DNA of 6,846 nucleotides from CAG-582 sp964551965 (GCA_964551965.1 CAZKFB010000049.1:1-6846); one strand, 5' to 3'; positions 1-6,212 are shown, numbered from the stretch's first letter. Numbers and translations are program-made. Notes: generated by a model from the sequence alone, not told the origin.

Positions 1-1340
1 GTATTTATGCATTTAGACAAGCTGATTATAAAAATATTATTAATTTTGAAAATGATTATCCAGAATGTGTAACAATAAAGTTAGAAGAGAATTATCGTAG
101 TACAAATAATATCTTAAATGCAGCTAACTGTGTTATTAAAAATAATAAAGAGAGAAAAGATTTGAATCTTTGGAGTCAACATGGTGACGGTGTTAAAGTA
201 AATTATATTCGCAGTTATGATGAAAGGCATGAAGTAACTGTAGTTATGAATGAAATAGAGAAACTCATCCATGATGGATACAAATATCAAGATATAGCAA
301 TTCTTTATCGTACTAATGGACAAAGTCGTGTATTTGAAGAAGGTCTATTGGGAAAAGGAATACCTTGCAAAGTAGTTGGAGGTTATTACTTCTATAACCG
401 AAAAGAAATTAAGGATTTAATTGCTTATTTAAGATTAATATATAATACGAGTGATTCAGTTTCTCTAACGAGAATTATTAATGTTCCTAAAAGAGGAATA
501 GGAGAAGCGGCTATTAAAGCATTAGAAACTGAATCTTTAATAAATGGAAGCTCAATGTATGATAATTTAAATTCAAAAAAAGAATTAGAATTTAAATCTC
601 TAATAGAAGATTTAAAAGATTATTCTCTTGAACATAGTTTAACTGATTTAATCGATTATATATTAGAAAAAACGGAGATGAAGTCAGAACTAGAAAATGA
701 TAAGACTTTAGAGAACGAATTAAGATTAGAGAACCTAATGGAGTTTAAATCTATTACGGCATCATATGAAGAAAACTATGGAACTAGTGATTTAGGAGAT
801 TTCTTGGAAAGTATCAGTTTAGTTGCAGATATGAGTCAACATAAAGAAGATGGAAATGAGGTAACTTTAATGACTCTCCATTCAGCTAAAGGTCTTGAAT
901 TTACTATTGTATTCTTAGTAGGTATGGAAGAAGGAATATTCCCACATTCTAATTCCCTTCTTGAAGAAAATGGACTCGAAGAAGAGAGAAGACTATGTTA
1001 TGTTGGAATAACTCGTGCTAAAGAAATATTATATTTAACGAATGCTAAACGAAGAATGTTATATGGTCGAGAATCTAATAATTTACCATCTCGTTTTATC
1101 GATGAAATTGATTCAAAATATATTGAGAGACTAGATACAATGAAAGATGAAACACAGATAAACATCGATAAAATGTATGTAGAAGGAAATAATGATGATC
1201 TAAAAAGTGGAGATACTATCGAACATGATACTTTAGGATTAGGTGTAATCATAAAAGTAGAAGGAGACATGATCGATGTTGCATTTAAGACAGGCGTAAA
1301 AAAACTTATGAAGAGTCATAAGAGTATAAAGAAAGTATAA
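1..1340 (+). CDS. pcrA: ATP-dependent DNA helicase PcrA/UvrD, 5'-truncated by the window edge
   Basis: This is a superfamily 1A 3'-to-5' DNA helicase of repair and replication-fork processing. Reading begins at base 3 in frame, and 445 residues are visible. PcrA proteins are usually around 720-750 residues, so the Walker A and B part (roughly 280 residues) lies upstream of the window. Motifs run in the expected order: IYAFRQAD (motif III region) at the edge, LEENYRST (81-104), DIAILYRTN, VPKRGIG, LHSAKGLEF (motif V, 876-902) and RRLCYVGITRAK (motif VI, 987-1022, with the arginine finger). A short linker leads to a PcrA-type C-terminal domain from about base 1209 (GDTIEHDTLGLGVI ... ending SIKKV), the Tudor-like module known to bind RNA polymerase. 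That domain separates PcrA from Rep. The motif III region has FRQAD where FRGAD is typical. The gene ends at a hairpin terminator immediately after TAA. Confidence 0.97.
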   Translation, partial: IYAFRQADYKNIINFENDYPECVTIKLEENYRSTNNILNAANCVIKNNKERKDLNLWSQHGDGVKVNYIRSYDERHEVTVVMNEIEKLIHDGYKYQDIAILYRTNGQSRVFEEGLLGKGIPCKVVGGYYFYNRKEIKDLIAYLRLIYNTSDSVSLTRIINVPKRGIGEAAIKALETESLINGSSMYDNLNSKKELEFKSLIEDLKDYSLEHSLTDLIDYILEKTEMKSELENDKTLENELRLENLMEFKSITASYEENYGTSDLGDFLESISLVADMSQHKEDGNEVTLMTLHSAKGLEFTIVFLVGMEEGIFPHSNSLLEENGLEEERRLCYVGITRAKEILYLTNAKRRMLYGRESNNLPSRFIDEIDSKYIERLDTMKDETQINIDKMYVEGNNDDLKSGDTIEHDTLGLGVIIKVEGDMIDVAFKTGVKKLMKSHKSIKKV

Positions 1341-1372
1341 AAAAAACTACACATTATGTGTAGTCTTTTTTT
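1339..1372. terminator. Bidirectional intrinsic terminator between convergent genes
   Basis: The inverted repeat CTACACA / TGTGTAG (1347-1353 with 1357-1363, loop TTA) extends by one A-T pair. Eight A residues precede it (1339-1346) and seven T residues follow it (1366-1372). It therefore gives a hairpin plus U tract in both directions. On the + strand it ends pcrA, overlapping its stop codon. On the - strand it follows the TAA of the 38-codon gene almost directly. Confidence 0.9.
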
Positions 1373-1487
1373 AATAATTAGCTCTATTTTTAATTGCCTT
1401 ACAAACTTTAGGATCTTTTGATTTAACTGCCATTATTTTCCCAACTGTTAATAATTTCTCTAAAAATGTCTTATTTTTTTCTTTCAA
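1371..1487 (-). CDS. Small basic protein (38 aa) downstream of the zeta-like kinase, unknown function
   Basis: This short gene starts with TTG (1487-1485) and ends with TAA (1373-1371), encoding 38 residues that begin MKEKNKTFLEKLL and end CKAIKNRANY. GGGAGTGAT (1500-1492) lies upstream, with an 8-base gap between GGGAG and the TTG. The same nine bases form the ribosome binding site of the preceding zeta-like gene. The frame is +1 relative to that gene and overlaps its 3' end by 17 bases, which suggests translational coupling. The stop falls exactly at the terminator, so the gene fills the space between zeta and the hairpin. The product is basic (11 Lys/Arg against 3 Asp/Glu), with a single cysteine and no membrane segment. 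I do not recognise a family. A role as antitoxin or modulator of the kinase is only a guess from position; a non-functional reading frame remains possible. Confidence 0.66.
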   Translation of the reverse strand: MKEKNKTFLEKLLTVGKIMAVKSKDPKVCKAIKNRANY

Positions 1488-2298
1488 TATTATCACTCCC
1501 TAGATTTTGGTTTTCTATTAAACTATCTTTTTTTTTTGCTAATATTTCTAATCTTAATTCTCTAAGTTTCTCAAGTATTTCATCATAAGTACCATGATCT
1601 AGCATTGAGATATTATCAAAGCCGATGGCATATTCAATATCATAGTTTGTTGTTTTATTATATATTGCAATATTTATATCAGGAAATCTTTCTTTTATTT
1701 CAACTAATGCATTGGGGATTCTACTCATTATTCTTGCCATTGTTTCGCAGCTAGCACCTCTGCCAATTTCGAAACTTCTATTGATCGCATTAGTTTGAGC
1801 AAGCTCTAGAGTTGGATTCACAACAATGAAGAATAATTCTTTTCCATTCTCGGCTGCTTTTTCAATTTTCTCATATATTGATGGAGTAGTAATATCTCCT
1901 TCATATATTAGAGTCTCGTCATCTATTTCACCAGCCAATGCTAATGATTGAACTAAGAATGATTTTCCTGCTCCAGGAACTCCTGTTAAGAATATACATT
2001 TATTATAATTAGGATCTATAATTCTTCTTTGAAATAATTCATTTGCTAATACAGCAGCTGAATTATGAATAACTTCACTGTACTTTTTTCTTGTATTGAT
2101 GCTTTCTGTATATTTTTCAAATGTTTCTTTAAATAAATCGGAGCAAATATACTGACCATTTATTGAAGAATCAAGTTGTTGATATTTTTTTATGTAATTT
2201 TCAGTGTTGTTTTCGGCTTCTTGAATAAAGAAATCTTGTGCTGATTCTAATTCAAGTGAAAGTTCTTTATTAAGTTTTCTTATTTTGCCTTTTTCCAT
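1471..2298 (-). CDS. Zeta-toxin-family P-loop kinase-like protein
   Basis: The 275-residue protein has a zeta-toxin-type nucleotide-binding fold. Residues 1-100 are helical and charged and include KKYSEVIHNSAAVLANELFQ (71-90), a helix I associate with zeta-like proteins. Next come a Walker A motif GVPGAGKS (106-113, Lys112) and LIYEGDITTPS (130-140), at the place where plasmid-type zeta relatives carry YDGT. ELFFIVVNPTLELA follows, then NRSFEIGRG (173-181), whose arginines match the phosphate-binding arginines of the family. The last 25 residues are lysine-rich. Classic zeta toxins phosphorylate UDP-GlcNAc and block cell-wall synthesis; this substrate is not proven here. No epsilon-like antitoxin precedes it; a 38-codon gene overlaps its end. 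The start is ATG 2298 after GGGAGTGAT. The coding strand has an A10 run (1537-1528) near the C-terminus. It could instead be a kinase with a different small-molecule target. Confidence 0.85.
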   Translation of the reverse strand: MEKGKIRKLNKELSLELESAQDFFIQEAENNTENYIKKYQQLDSSINGQYICSDLFKETFEKYTESINTRKKYSEVIHNSAAVLANELFQRRIIDPNYNKCIFLTGVPGAGKSFLVQSLALAGEIDDETLIYEGDITTPSIYEKIEKAAENGKELFFIVVNPTLELAQTNAINRSFEIGRGASCETMARIMSRIPNALVEIKERFPDINIAIYNKTTNYDIEYAIGFDNISMLDHGTYDEILEKLRELRLEILAKKKDSLIENQNLGSDNIERKK

Positions 2299-2316
2299 AT
2301 AATCACTCCCTAAATA

Positions 2317-2347
2317 ATTATATCATACTTTTAAAAATAATATGCAA
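2317..2347 (-). promoter_or_regulatory. Promoter of the zeta-like gene
   Basis: On the minus strand TGATATAAT (2325-2317) is a perfect extended -10. A weak -35 candidate TTGCAT (2347-2342) sits 19 bases upstream. Only 18 bases separate the -10 from the ATG, so the leader would be about a dozen bases and start at or near the GGGAG site (2310-2306). Confidence 0.6.
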
Positions 2348-2383
2348 ATATACTATATTTTTATCTTTTATATTGTTAATAAA

Positions 2384-2408
2384 TGTTATAATATAATTAA
2401 GAAAGGTG
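2384..2408 (+). promoter_or_regulatory. Extended -10 promoter and RBS of the sugar-phosphate nucleotidyltransferase operon
   Basis: TGTTATAAT (2384-2392) is a perfect extended -10, with no convincing -35 at 16-18 bases. It is followed by the ribosome binding site GAAAGGTG (2401-2408), seven bases before ATG 2414 when counted from AAAGG. Placing the promoter here excludes the longer in-frame start at 2342, whose extra residues would lie upstream of and across the -10. Confidence 0.65.
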
Positions 2409-2413
2409 ATTGT

Positions 2414-3310
2414 ATGGAAGAGAAAACGTTAGTTGTACTTGCTGCCGGTATGGGTAGCAGATTTGGAGGTATGAAACAAATTGAACCTGTTGGTCCTAAT
2501 GGAGAATTCTTAATTGATTATTCAATTTATTCTGCTATTCGTTATGGATTCAATAAAGTAGTATTTGTTATCAAAGAAGAAAACTATGATGTATTTAAAA
2601 ATACGATTGGTAGTAGAATTGAAGGAAAAGTTAAAGTTGAATATGCTTTTCAAAAGTTAGAAGATATTCCTGAAGGATTTAGTATTCCTGAAGGTAGAGT
2701 AAAACCTTGGGGTACTGCACATGCTGTATATGCAGCTCGTGAATTTATAAATGGAAACTTTGGGGTTATTACTGCTGATGATTTCTATGGTGATGATGCA
2801 TTTAAGGTATTATCTAATCATTTAAGCAATTCAAATAACTATTGTATTGTTGGTTATAATATGGGTGATACATTGTCAAGTAATGGTGCTGTTAAGCGTG
2901 GAGTAATATTACATGATAGTGGAGTAGTTAAATCAATTGTTGAATCATCTTGTATTCTCGATGGAGATAGAGTAAAATGTATGCCATTAGATGAAACAAA
3001 GGAGACATTCTATGTTGATGTTGATCATCCAGTATCTATGTTATTAAATGGATTTACTCCTAAATTACTTACGACAATTGGAAATGATATGGAAAGAGAG
3101 TTTAGAGATCATCAAGATAAACTACTTGATTATGAAATGCTTTTACCAGACATTATGGATCAAGATATTGAAAATGGAATAACTATTGATGTTGTTCCAA
3201 CAATTGCTAAATGGATGGGAATGACTTATCGTGAAGATACGGAGAATGTCAAAGCATTTATTAAGCAAGAAATAGAAGCAGGAGTTTATCCTGAGAATTT
3301 GTGGAATTAA
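2414..3310 (+). CDS. Sugar-phosphate nucleotidyltransferase (NTP_transferase family)
   Basis: The 298-residue cytosolic enzyme should transfer a nucleotidyl group from an NTP to a phosphorylated sugar or alcohol, giving an activated precursor. The N-terminal signature LAAGMGSRFGGMKQ (9-22) is the nucleotide-binding loop of this Rossmann-like fold. VKPWGTAHAVYAARE (96-110) and VITADDFYG (118-126) follow; the aspartates of ADDFYG are the expected metal ligands. HPVSMLLNGFTPKL (205-218) and the tail KWMGMTYRED ... GVYPENLW match a roughly 300-residue nucleotidyltransferase group common in gut Firmicutes. The exact substrate cannot be read from sequence; UTP-glucose-1-phosphate uridylyltransferase-like activity is one option. 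ATG 2414 is chosen because GAAAGGTGAT lies just upstream; the in-frame ATG at 2342 lacks a ribosome binding site and adds 24 hydrophobic residues ahead of the nucleotide-binding fold. It is first in a probable operon, and the lipoprotein start lies one base after its stop. Confidence 0.9.
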   Translation: MEEKTLVVLAAGMGSRFGGMKQIEPVGPNGEFLIDYSIYSAIRYGFNKVVFVIKEENYDVFKNTIGSRIEGKVKVEYAFQKLEDIPEGFSIPEGRVKPWGTAHAVYAAREFINGNFGVITADDFYGDDAFKVLSNHLSNSNNYCIVGYNMGDTLSSNGAVKRGVILHDSGVVKSIVESSCILDGDRVKCMPLDETKETFYVDVDHPVSMLLNGFTPKLLTTIGNDMEREFRDHQDKLLDYEMLLPDIMDQDIENGITIDVVPTIAKWMGMTYREDTENVKAFIKQEIEAGVYPENLWN

Positions 3311-3311
3311 T

Positions 3312-3764
3312 ATGAAAAAAGTAGTACTAGTATTGATGTCTATTGTGCTTTTGTCAGGATGTACTAATGATTTTGACAAAGAAAAAGTTACGGAGAGTGA
3401 CTTAAAAGTGAAAACATCGGCAGTCGTTTCTAGTGAGACTGAAAAAGAAGTGAAAACTCATCTTACAACAAAAAAAACTACAACAACAAAAACTATAACG
3501 ACAACAACTACAATGAGTAAATCAACAAGAAGCACAGTTTCAACAAAATCTACAATGGTTTTTTCGTCATCTAAATCGATAGTTACGACAAAGAAATCTA
3601 TTGCAAGTTCAACTACTAAACGTGGTAGAATTGTTTATAAGACCCCTACTGGCAAAAAGTATCATTATGATAATCATTGTAATGGTGGCACTTATATTGA
3701 AACAACTTTAGATGATGCTTTGAGTTCTGGGTTAGAGCCATGTAAAAAGTGCGTTCTAAATTAG
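3312..3764 (+). CDS. Lipoprotein with Ser/Thr/Lys-rich stalk and C-terminal His/Cys domain
   Basis: The 150-residue secreted lipoprotein has a signal peptide MKKVVLVLMSIVLLSGC with a lipobox LLSGC, so Cys17 should be lipidated and the protein anchored outside the membrane. Residues 49-102 are a low-complexity stretch of Thr, Ser and Lys that looks like an extended wall-spanning stalk. The end is a compact domain, VYKTPTGKKYHYDNHC (108-123) followed by the motif GLEPCKKC (140-147). His118, His122, Cys123, Cys144 and Cys147 are candidate metal or disulfide residues. This TGKKYH...C...A...GL.PC..C pattern recurs at the ends of many Firmicutes surface proteins and resembles a small zinc-binding fold; its function is not known to me. 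The start follows the previous stop by one base with only a weak GGAA site, suggesting translational coupling. No terminator follows it. Confidence 0.87.
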   Translation: MKKVVLVLMSIVLLSGCTNDFDKEKVTESDLKVKTSAVVSSETEKEVKTHLTTKKTTTTKTITTTTTMSKSTRSTVSTKSTMVFSSSKSIVTTKKSIASSTTKRGRIVYKTPTGKKYHYDNHCNGGTYIETTLDDALSSGLEPCKKCVLN

Positions 3765-3785
3765 AATTAAGCGATATTTCTACCT

Positions 3786-3813
3786 TTGGAAGTGTTGTTT
3801 AATGTGAAATAAT
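3786..3813 (+). promoter_or_regulatory. Possible internal promoter before the small membrane protein gene
   Basis: TTGGAA (3786-3791) and AATAAT (3808-3813) are spaced by 16 bases, with TG at 3805-3806 giving an extended -10. The start codon at 3835 is 21 bases beyond it, as at the other promoters here. Both hexamers are imperfect and the region is AT-rich, so this may be chance; read-through from upstream is equally possible. Confidence 0.35.
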
Positions 3814-3834
3814 TATATGAAGGAGTTTGAGTTT

Positions 3835-4080
3835 ATGAATAATAATCAAAATAATATTCCTAGTGAATATAAACCTATTTCAATGTGGGGATATTTTGGA
3901 TATCAAATATTATTTGCTATTCCAATTATTGGTTTTATATTATTACTAGTATTTGCATTAGGTGGTACAAGAAATATCAATTTAAGAAATTTTGCTAGAT
4001 CTTATTTTTGTCTATTTATTATAATAGTAGTTGCAATAATATTTTTCTCAATATGGGGATCAGCATTTTTGATTTCTTAG
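3835..4080 (+). CDS. Small two-helix membrane protein (81 aa), conserved hypothetical
   Basis: The protein opens with a polar Asn-rich segment, then YKPISMWGYFGYQ leads into a first hydrophobic helix (about residues 20-42, ILFAIPIIGFILLLVFAL). A polar loop NINLRNFARSYFC (about 46-58) connects to a second helix (about 59-79). The loop and the paired helices resemble a small membrane-protein family widespread in Firmicutes and without an assigned function. I choose ATG 3835, not the in-frame ATG at 3817, because AAGGAG (3820-3825) is a near-perfect ribosome binding site 9 bases before 3835 and would lie inside the longer coding sequence. It is the last gene of the operon-like block; its TAG runs straight into a terminator. 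No catalytic residues are visible. Confidence 0.8.
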   Translation: MNNNQNNIPSEYKPISMWGYFGYQILFAIPIIGFILLLVFALGGTRNINLRNFARSYFCLFIIIVVAIIFFSIWGSAFLIS

Positions 4081-4103
4081 AAGGTCTAATTGACCTTTTT
4101 TTT
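4079..4103 (+). terminator. Intrinsic terminator after the membrane protein gene
   Basis: The stem AAGGTC / GACCTT (4081-4086 with 4092-4097) has a five-base loop TAATT, and the T tract runs from 4096 to 4103. The hairpin can extend by one or two pairs into the stop codon. It separates the upstream operon from ligA. Confidence 0.9.
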
Positions 4104-4135
4104 GTAATATTTTTAGTGAGTAAATGCTTAGTTTT

Positions 4136-4157
4136 TGGTATAATATTAATAGGTGAT
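4136..4157 (+). promoter_or_regulatory. Extended -10 promoter and RBS of ligA
   Basis: TGGTATAAT (4136-4144) is a perfect extended -10 with a poor -35. The ribosome binding site AGGTGAT (4151-4157) follows after six bases, and GTG 4162 lies four bases beyond it. Transcription would start close to 4151, so the leader is about ten bases. Confidence 0.65.
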
Positions 4158-4161
4158 AATT

Positions 4162-6147
4162 GTGGATAGATACAACGAATTAGTAGATTTAATCAATAAG
4201 GCCAATTATGAATATCATGTACTTGATAATCCGACGACTTTAACTGATCAAGAATATGATAACTATATAAGAGAATTATATGATATAGAAGAGAAACATC
4301 CTGAATATATCAGAGAAGATTCACCAACTAAGAAGATTGGTGGAGTTATATTAGATAAGTTTGATAAAGTTACACATAAAATTCCAATGATGAGTTTAGC
4401 TGATGTATTTAATGAAGATGAGATTAGAGAATTTGATTCTAGAATTAGAAAAGAAGGAATTAATCCTGAATATGTATGTGAACTTAAGATAGATGGTTTA
4501 AGTGTGTCTTTAAAGTATGAGAATGGATTACTTGTTTCGGCAGCAACTAGAGGAGATGGATTTGTTGGTGAAGATATAACTCACAATGTTAAGACAATTA
4601 AACAAGTTCCTTTAAAATTACCAGAACCTATAGATATTGAAGTTCGTGGAGAAATCTACATGAGCAAGAAAACTTTAGATATCTTGAATGCTGAGAGACT
4701 AAAGAATAATGAACCACTACTTAAGAATTGTCGTAATGCGGCTGCTGGTTCTATTCGTCAATTAGATTCAAGTATTGCTGCGAAAAGACATTTAGAGGTT
4801 TGGATATACCATTTACCAGATCCTGAAGATTATGGTATTGAAACGCATCATGAAGCATTAGAATTTATGAAAAATCTTGGATTTAGAACTAATCCAAATA
4901 ATAAATTAGTTAATTCAATTGATGAAGTATTAGATTTTATTCATGAGAAAGGTGATGCTAGAGAAGACTTACCTTATGATATTGATGGAGTAGTAATTAA
5001 ACTAGATAACTTACATGATCATGAGATTATGGGCAATACAATTCGTTATCCAAAATGGGCTTGTGCTTATAAATTTCCAGCTCAAATAGTACAGACAAGA
5101 CTTAATGATATTATATTTACGGTTGGTCGTACAGGACAAGTTACACCTAATGCGGTCTTAGAACCAGTTATGGTTATGGGTTCTTTAATTTCTAAGGCAA
5201 CTTTGCATAATGAAGACTATGTTAAGGGATTAGATATAAGAGTTGGAGATACTGTTAGAATTATTAAAGCGGGAGATGTAATACCGAGAGTAGATTCCGT
5301 AGTTATGGAAAATCGTCATAGTGATGCTCTACCATTTAAGATGACTGATGTATGTCCAATATGTGGTTCAAAACTTGTTAAGAAAGATGCTTCATACTAC
5401 TGTGTTAATGATAATTGTAGTAAGAAAGATATAGAAGCATTAATTCACTATGTATCTAGAGATACGATGAATATAGATGGTTTAGGTGATGCCATAATCG
5501 AAGATTTATATAATTTAAACTATGTTAGAAGCATACCTGATATATATAAATTAGGAAGATATAAGGAAGAATTAAAACTACTCGAAGGATATGGAGAAAA
5601 ATCTGTCCAAAAACTACTTGATGCTATTGAGGAATCAAAGAGTAATTCTTTAGAAAAATTCTTATTTGCTATAGGTATTAGATATGTCGGTAAAAAGACA
5701 GCTAAGATACTTGCTAGTAACTATAAAAATATTGATTCTCTTGCTAATGCAACTTTTGATGAATTAAAGGTAATTCATGATATAGGTGATGTAATAGCCG
5801 ATTCAGTATTTAAATACTTCCATGATGAAGATAATTTAAATATGTTAGATGAACTTAAAGATTTAGGTATTAATATGGAATATTTGAAAGGCGAATCCTT
5901 AAGTGATACAGCATTTAGTGGCAAAACTTTTGTCTTAACAGGAACTCTTGATTCAATAACACGAGATGATGCCAAAGAAAAAATAGAAGCGTTGGGTGGT
6001 AATTGTTCAGGTTCTGTTTCTAAGAAAACCAATGTTGTTATCGCTGGTCATGATGCTGGCTCCAAACTTACTAAAGCTAATGAACTAGGAATAGAAATTT
6101 GGAATGAAGAAGAGTTTTTACAAGTTTTAAGTGAATATGATAATTAG
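4162..6147 (+). CDS. ligA: NAD-dependent DNA ligase LigA
   Basis: The enzyme seals nicks in duplex DNA using NAD+, joining Okazaki fragments and finishing repair. At 661 residues it has the normal length and complete domain order. Domain Ia carries YHVLDNPTTLTDQEYD (18-33), which contacts NMN. The adenylation domain follows with catalytic Lys109 in KIDG (109-112) and conserved TRGDGFVGED and VRGEIYM segments, then an OB fold containing TVGRTGQVTPNAVLEPV. A four-cysteine zinc finger lies at 398, 401, 414 and 419, followed by helix-hairpin-helix repeats (about 436-572). A C-terminal BRCT domain runs from about 587 (GKTFVLTGTLDS) to the end. GTG 4162 is preferred over GTG 4153: AGGTGAT lies directly before 4162, while 4153 falls inside that site and has none of its own. 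The gene is monocistronic as far as seen, flanked by terminators, and downstream of pcrA on the same strand but not adjacent to it. Confidence 0.97.
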   Translation: MDRYNELVDLINKANYEYHVLDNPTTLTDQEYDNYIRELYDIEEKHPEYIREDSPTKKIGGVILDKFDKVTHKIPMMSLADVFNEDEIREFDSRIRKEGINPEYVCELKIDGLSVSLKYENGLLVSAATRGDGFVGEDITHNVKTIKQVPLKLPEPIDIEVRGEIYMSKKTLDILNAERLKNNEPLLKNCRNAAAGSIRQLDSSIAAKRHLEVWIYHLPDPEDYGIETHHEALEFMKNLGFRTNPNNKLVNSIDEVLDFIHEKGDAREDLPYDIDGVVIKLDNLHDHEIMGNTIRYPKWACAYKFPAQIVQTRLNDIIFTVGRTGQVTPNAVLEPVMVMGSLISKATLHNEDYVKGLDIRVGDTVRIIKAGDVIPRVDSVVMENRHSDALPFKMTDVCPICGSKLVKKDASYYCVNDNCSKKDIEALIHYVSRDTMNIDGLGDAIIEDLYNLNYVRSIPDIYKLGRYKEELKLLEGYGEKSVQKLLDAIEESKSNSLEKFLFAIGIRYVGKKTAKILASNYKNIDSLANATFDELKVIHDIGDVIADSVFKYFHDEDNLNMLDELKDLGINMEYLKGESLSDTAFSGKTFVLTGTLDSITRDDAKEKIEALGGNCSGSVSKKTNVVIAGHDAGSKLTKANELGIEIWNEEEFLQVLSEYDN

Positions 6148-6176
6148 GGGGAATGCTTTGCATTTCTCTTTATTTG
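6146..6176 (+). terminator. Hairpin terminator overlapping the ligA stop codon
   Basis: AGGGGGAATGC (6146-6156) pairs with GCATTTCTCTT (6160-6170) around a TTT loop. This gives 11 pairs including three G-T pairs, and the hairpin begins within the TAG codon. The following tract TATTTG is short and interrupted, so termination may be partial. Confidence 0.6.
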
Positions 6177-6205
6177 TGTTATTATATTAACTAGTTTTTT
6201 GGGGG
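6158..6205 (+). promoter_or_regulatory. Promoter and RBS of the terminal nucleotidyltransferase gene
   Basis: TTGCAT (6158-6163) and an extended -10 TGTTATTAT (6177-6185) are spaced by 16 bases. The -35 falls inside the loop and right arm of the ligA terminator hairpin. GGGGG (6201-6205) lies seven bases before ATG 6213 and is the probable ribosome binding site. Confidence 0.5.
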
Positions 6206-6212
6206 TATCTGT

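Noticed and set aside
114..323. 69-codon minus-strand frame at the left edge
   Set aside because: It is antisense to the conserved pcrA coding sequence, with no translation signal and no recognisable domain.
998..1270. 90-codon open frame on the minus strand inside pcrA
   Set aside because: It lies wholly opposite conserved helicase motifs V-VI and the C-terminal domain, has no ribosome binding site, and its product is a Ser/Ile-rich antisense translation.
1373..2320. AATAATTA-like matches on either side of the zeta-like gene as possible target-site duplications
   Set aside because: The shared bases are a short AT-only string expected by chance here. No inverted repeats or transposase accompany them.
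3143..3379. 78-codon minus-strand frame across the nucleotidyltransferase-lipoprotein junction
   Set aside because: It is antisense to the conserved GVYPENLW tail and the lipoprotein signal peptide, with no ribosome binding site.
3460..3610. ACA/ACT/ACG-rich stretch as a DNA tandem repeat array
   Set aside because: The repetition is at the amino-acid level (Thr/Ser/Lys) with irregular codons and no fixed unit, so it is a low-complexity protein segment.
5775..6032. 85-codon minus-strand frame inside ligA
   Set aside because: It is antisense to the helix-hairpin-helix/BRCT region and reads as a Ser-rich shadow.
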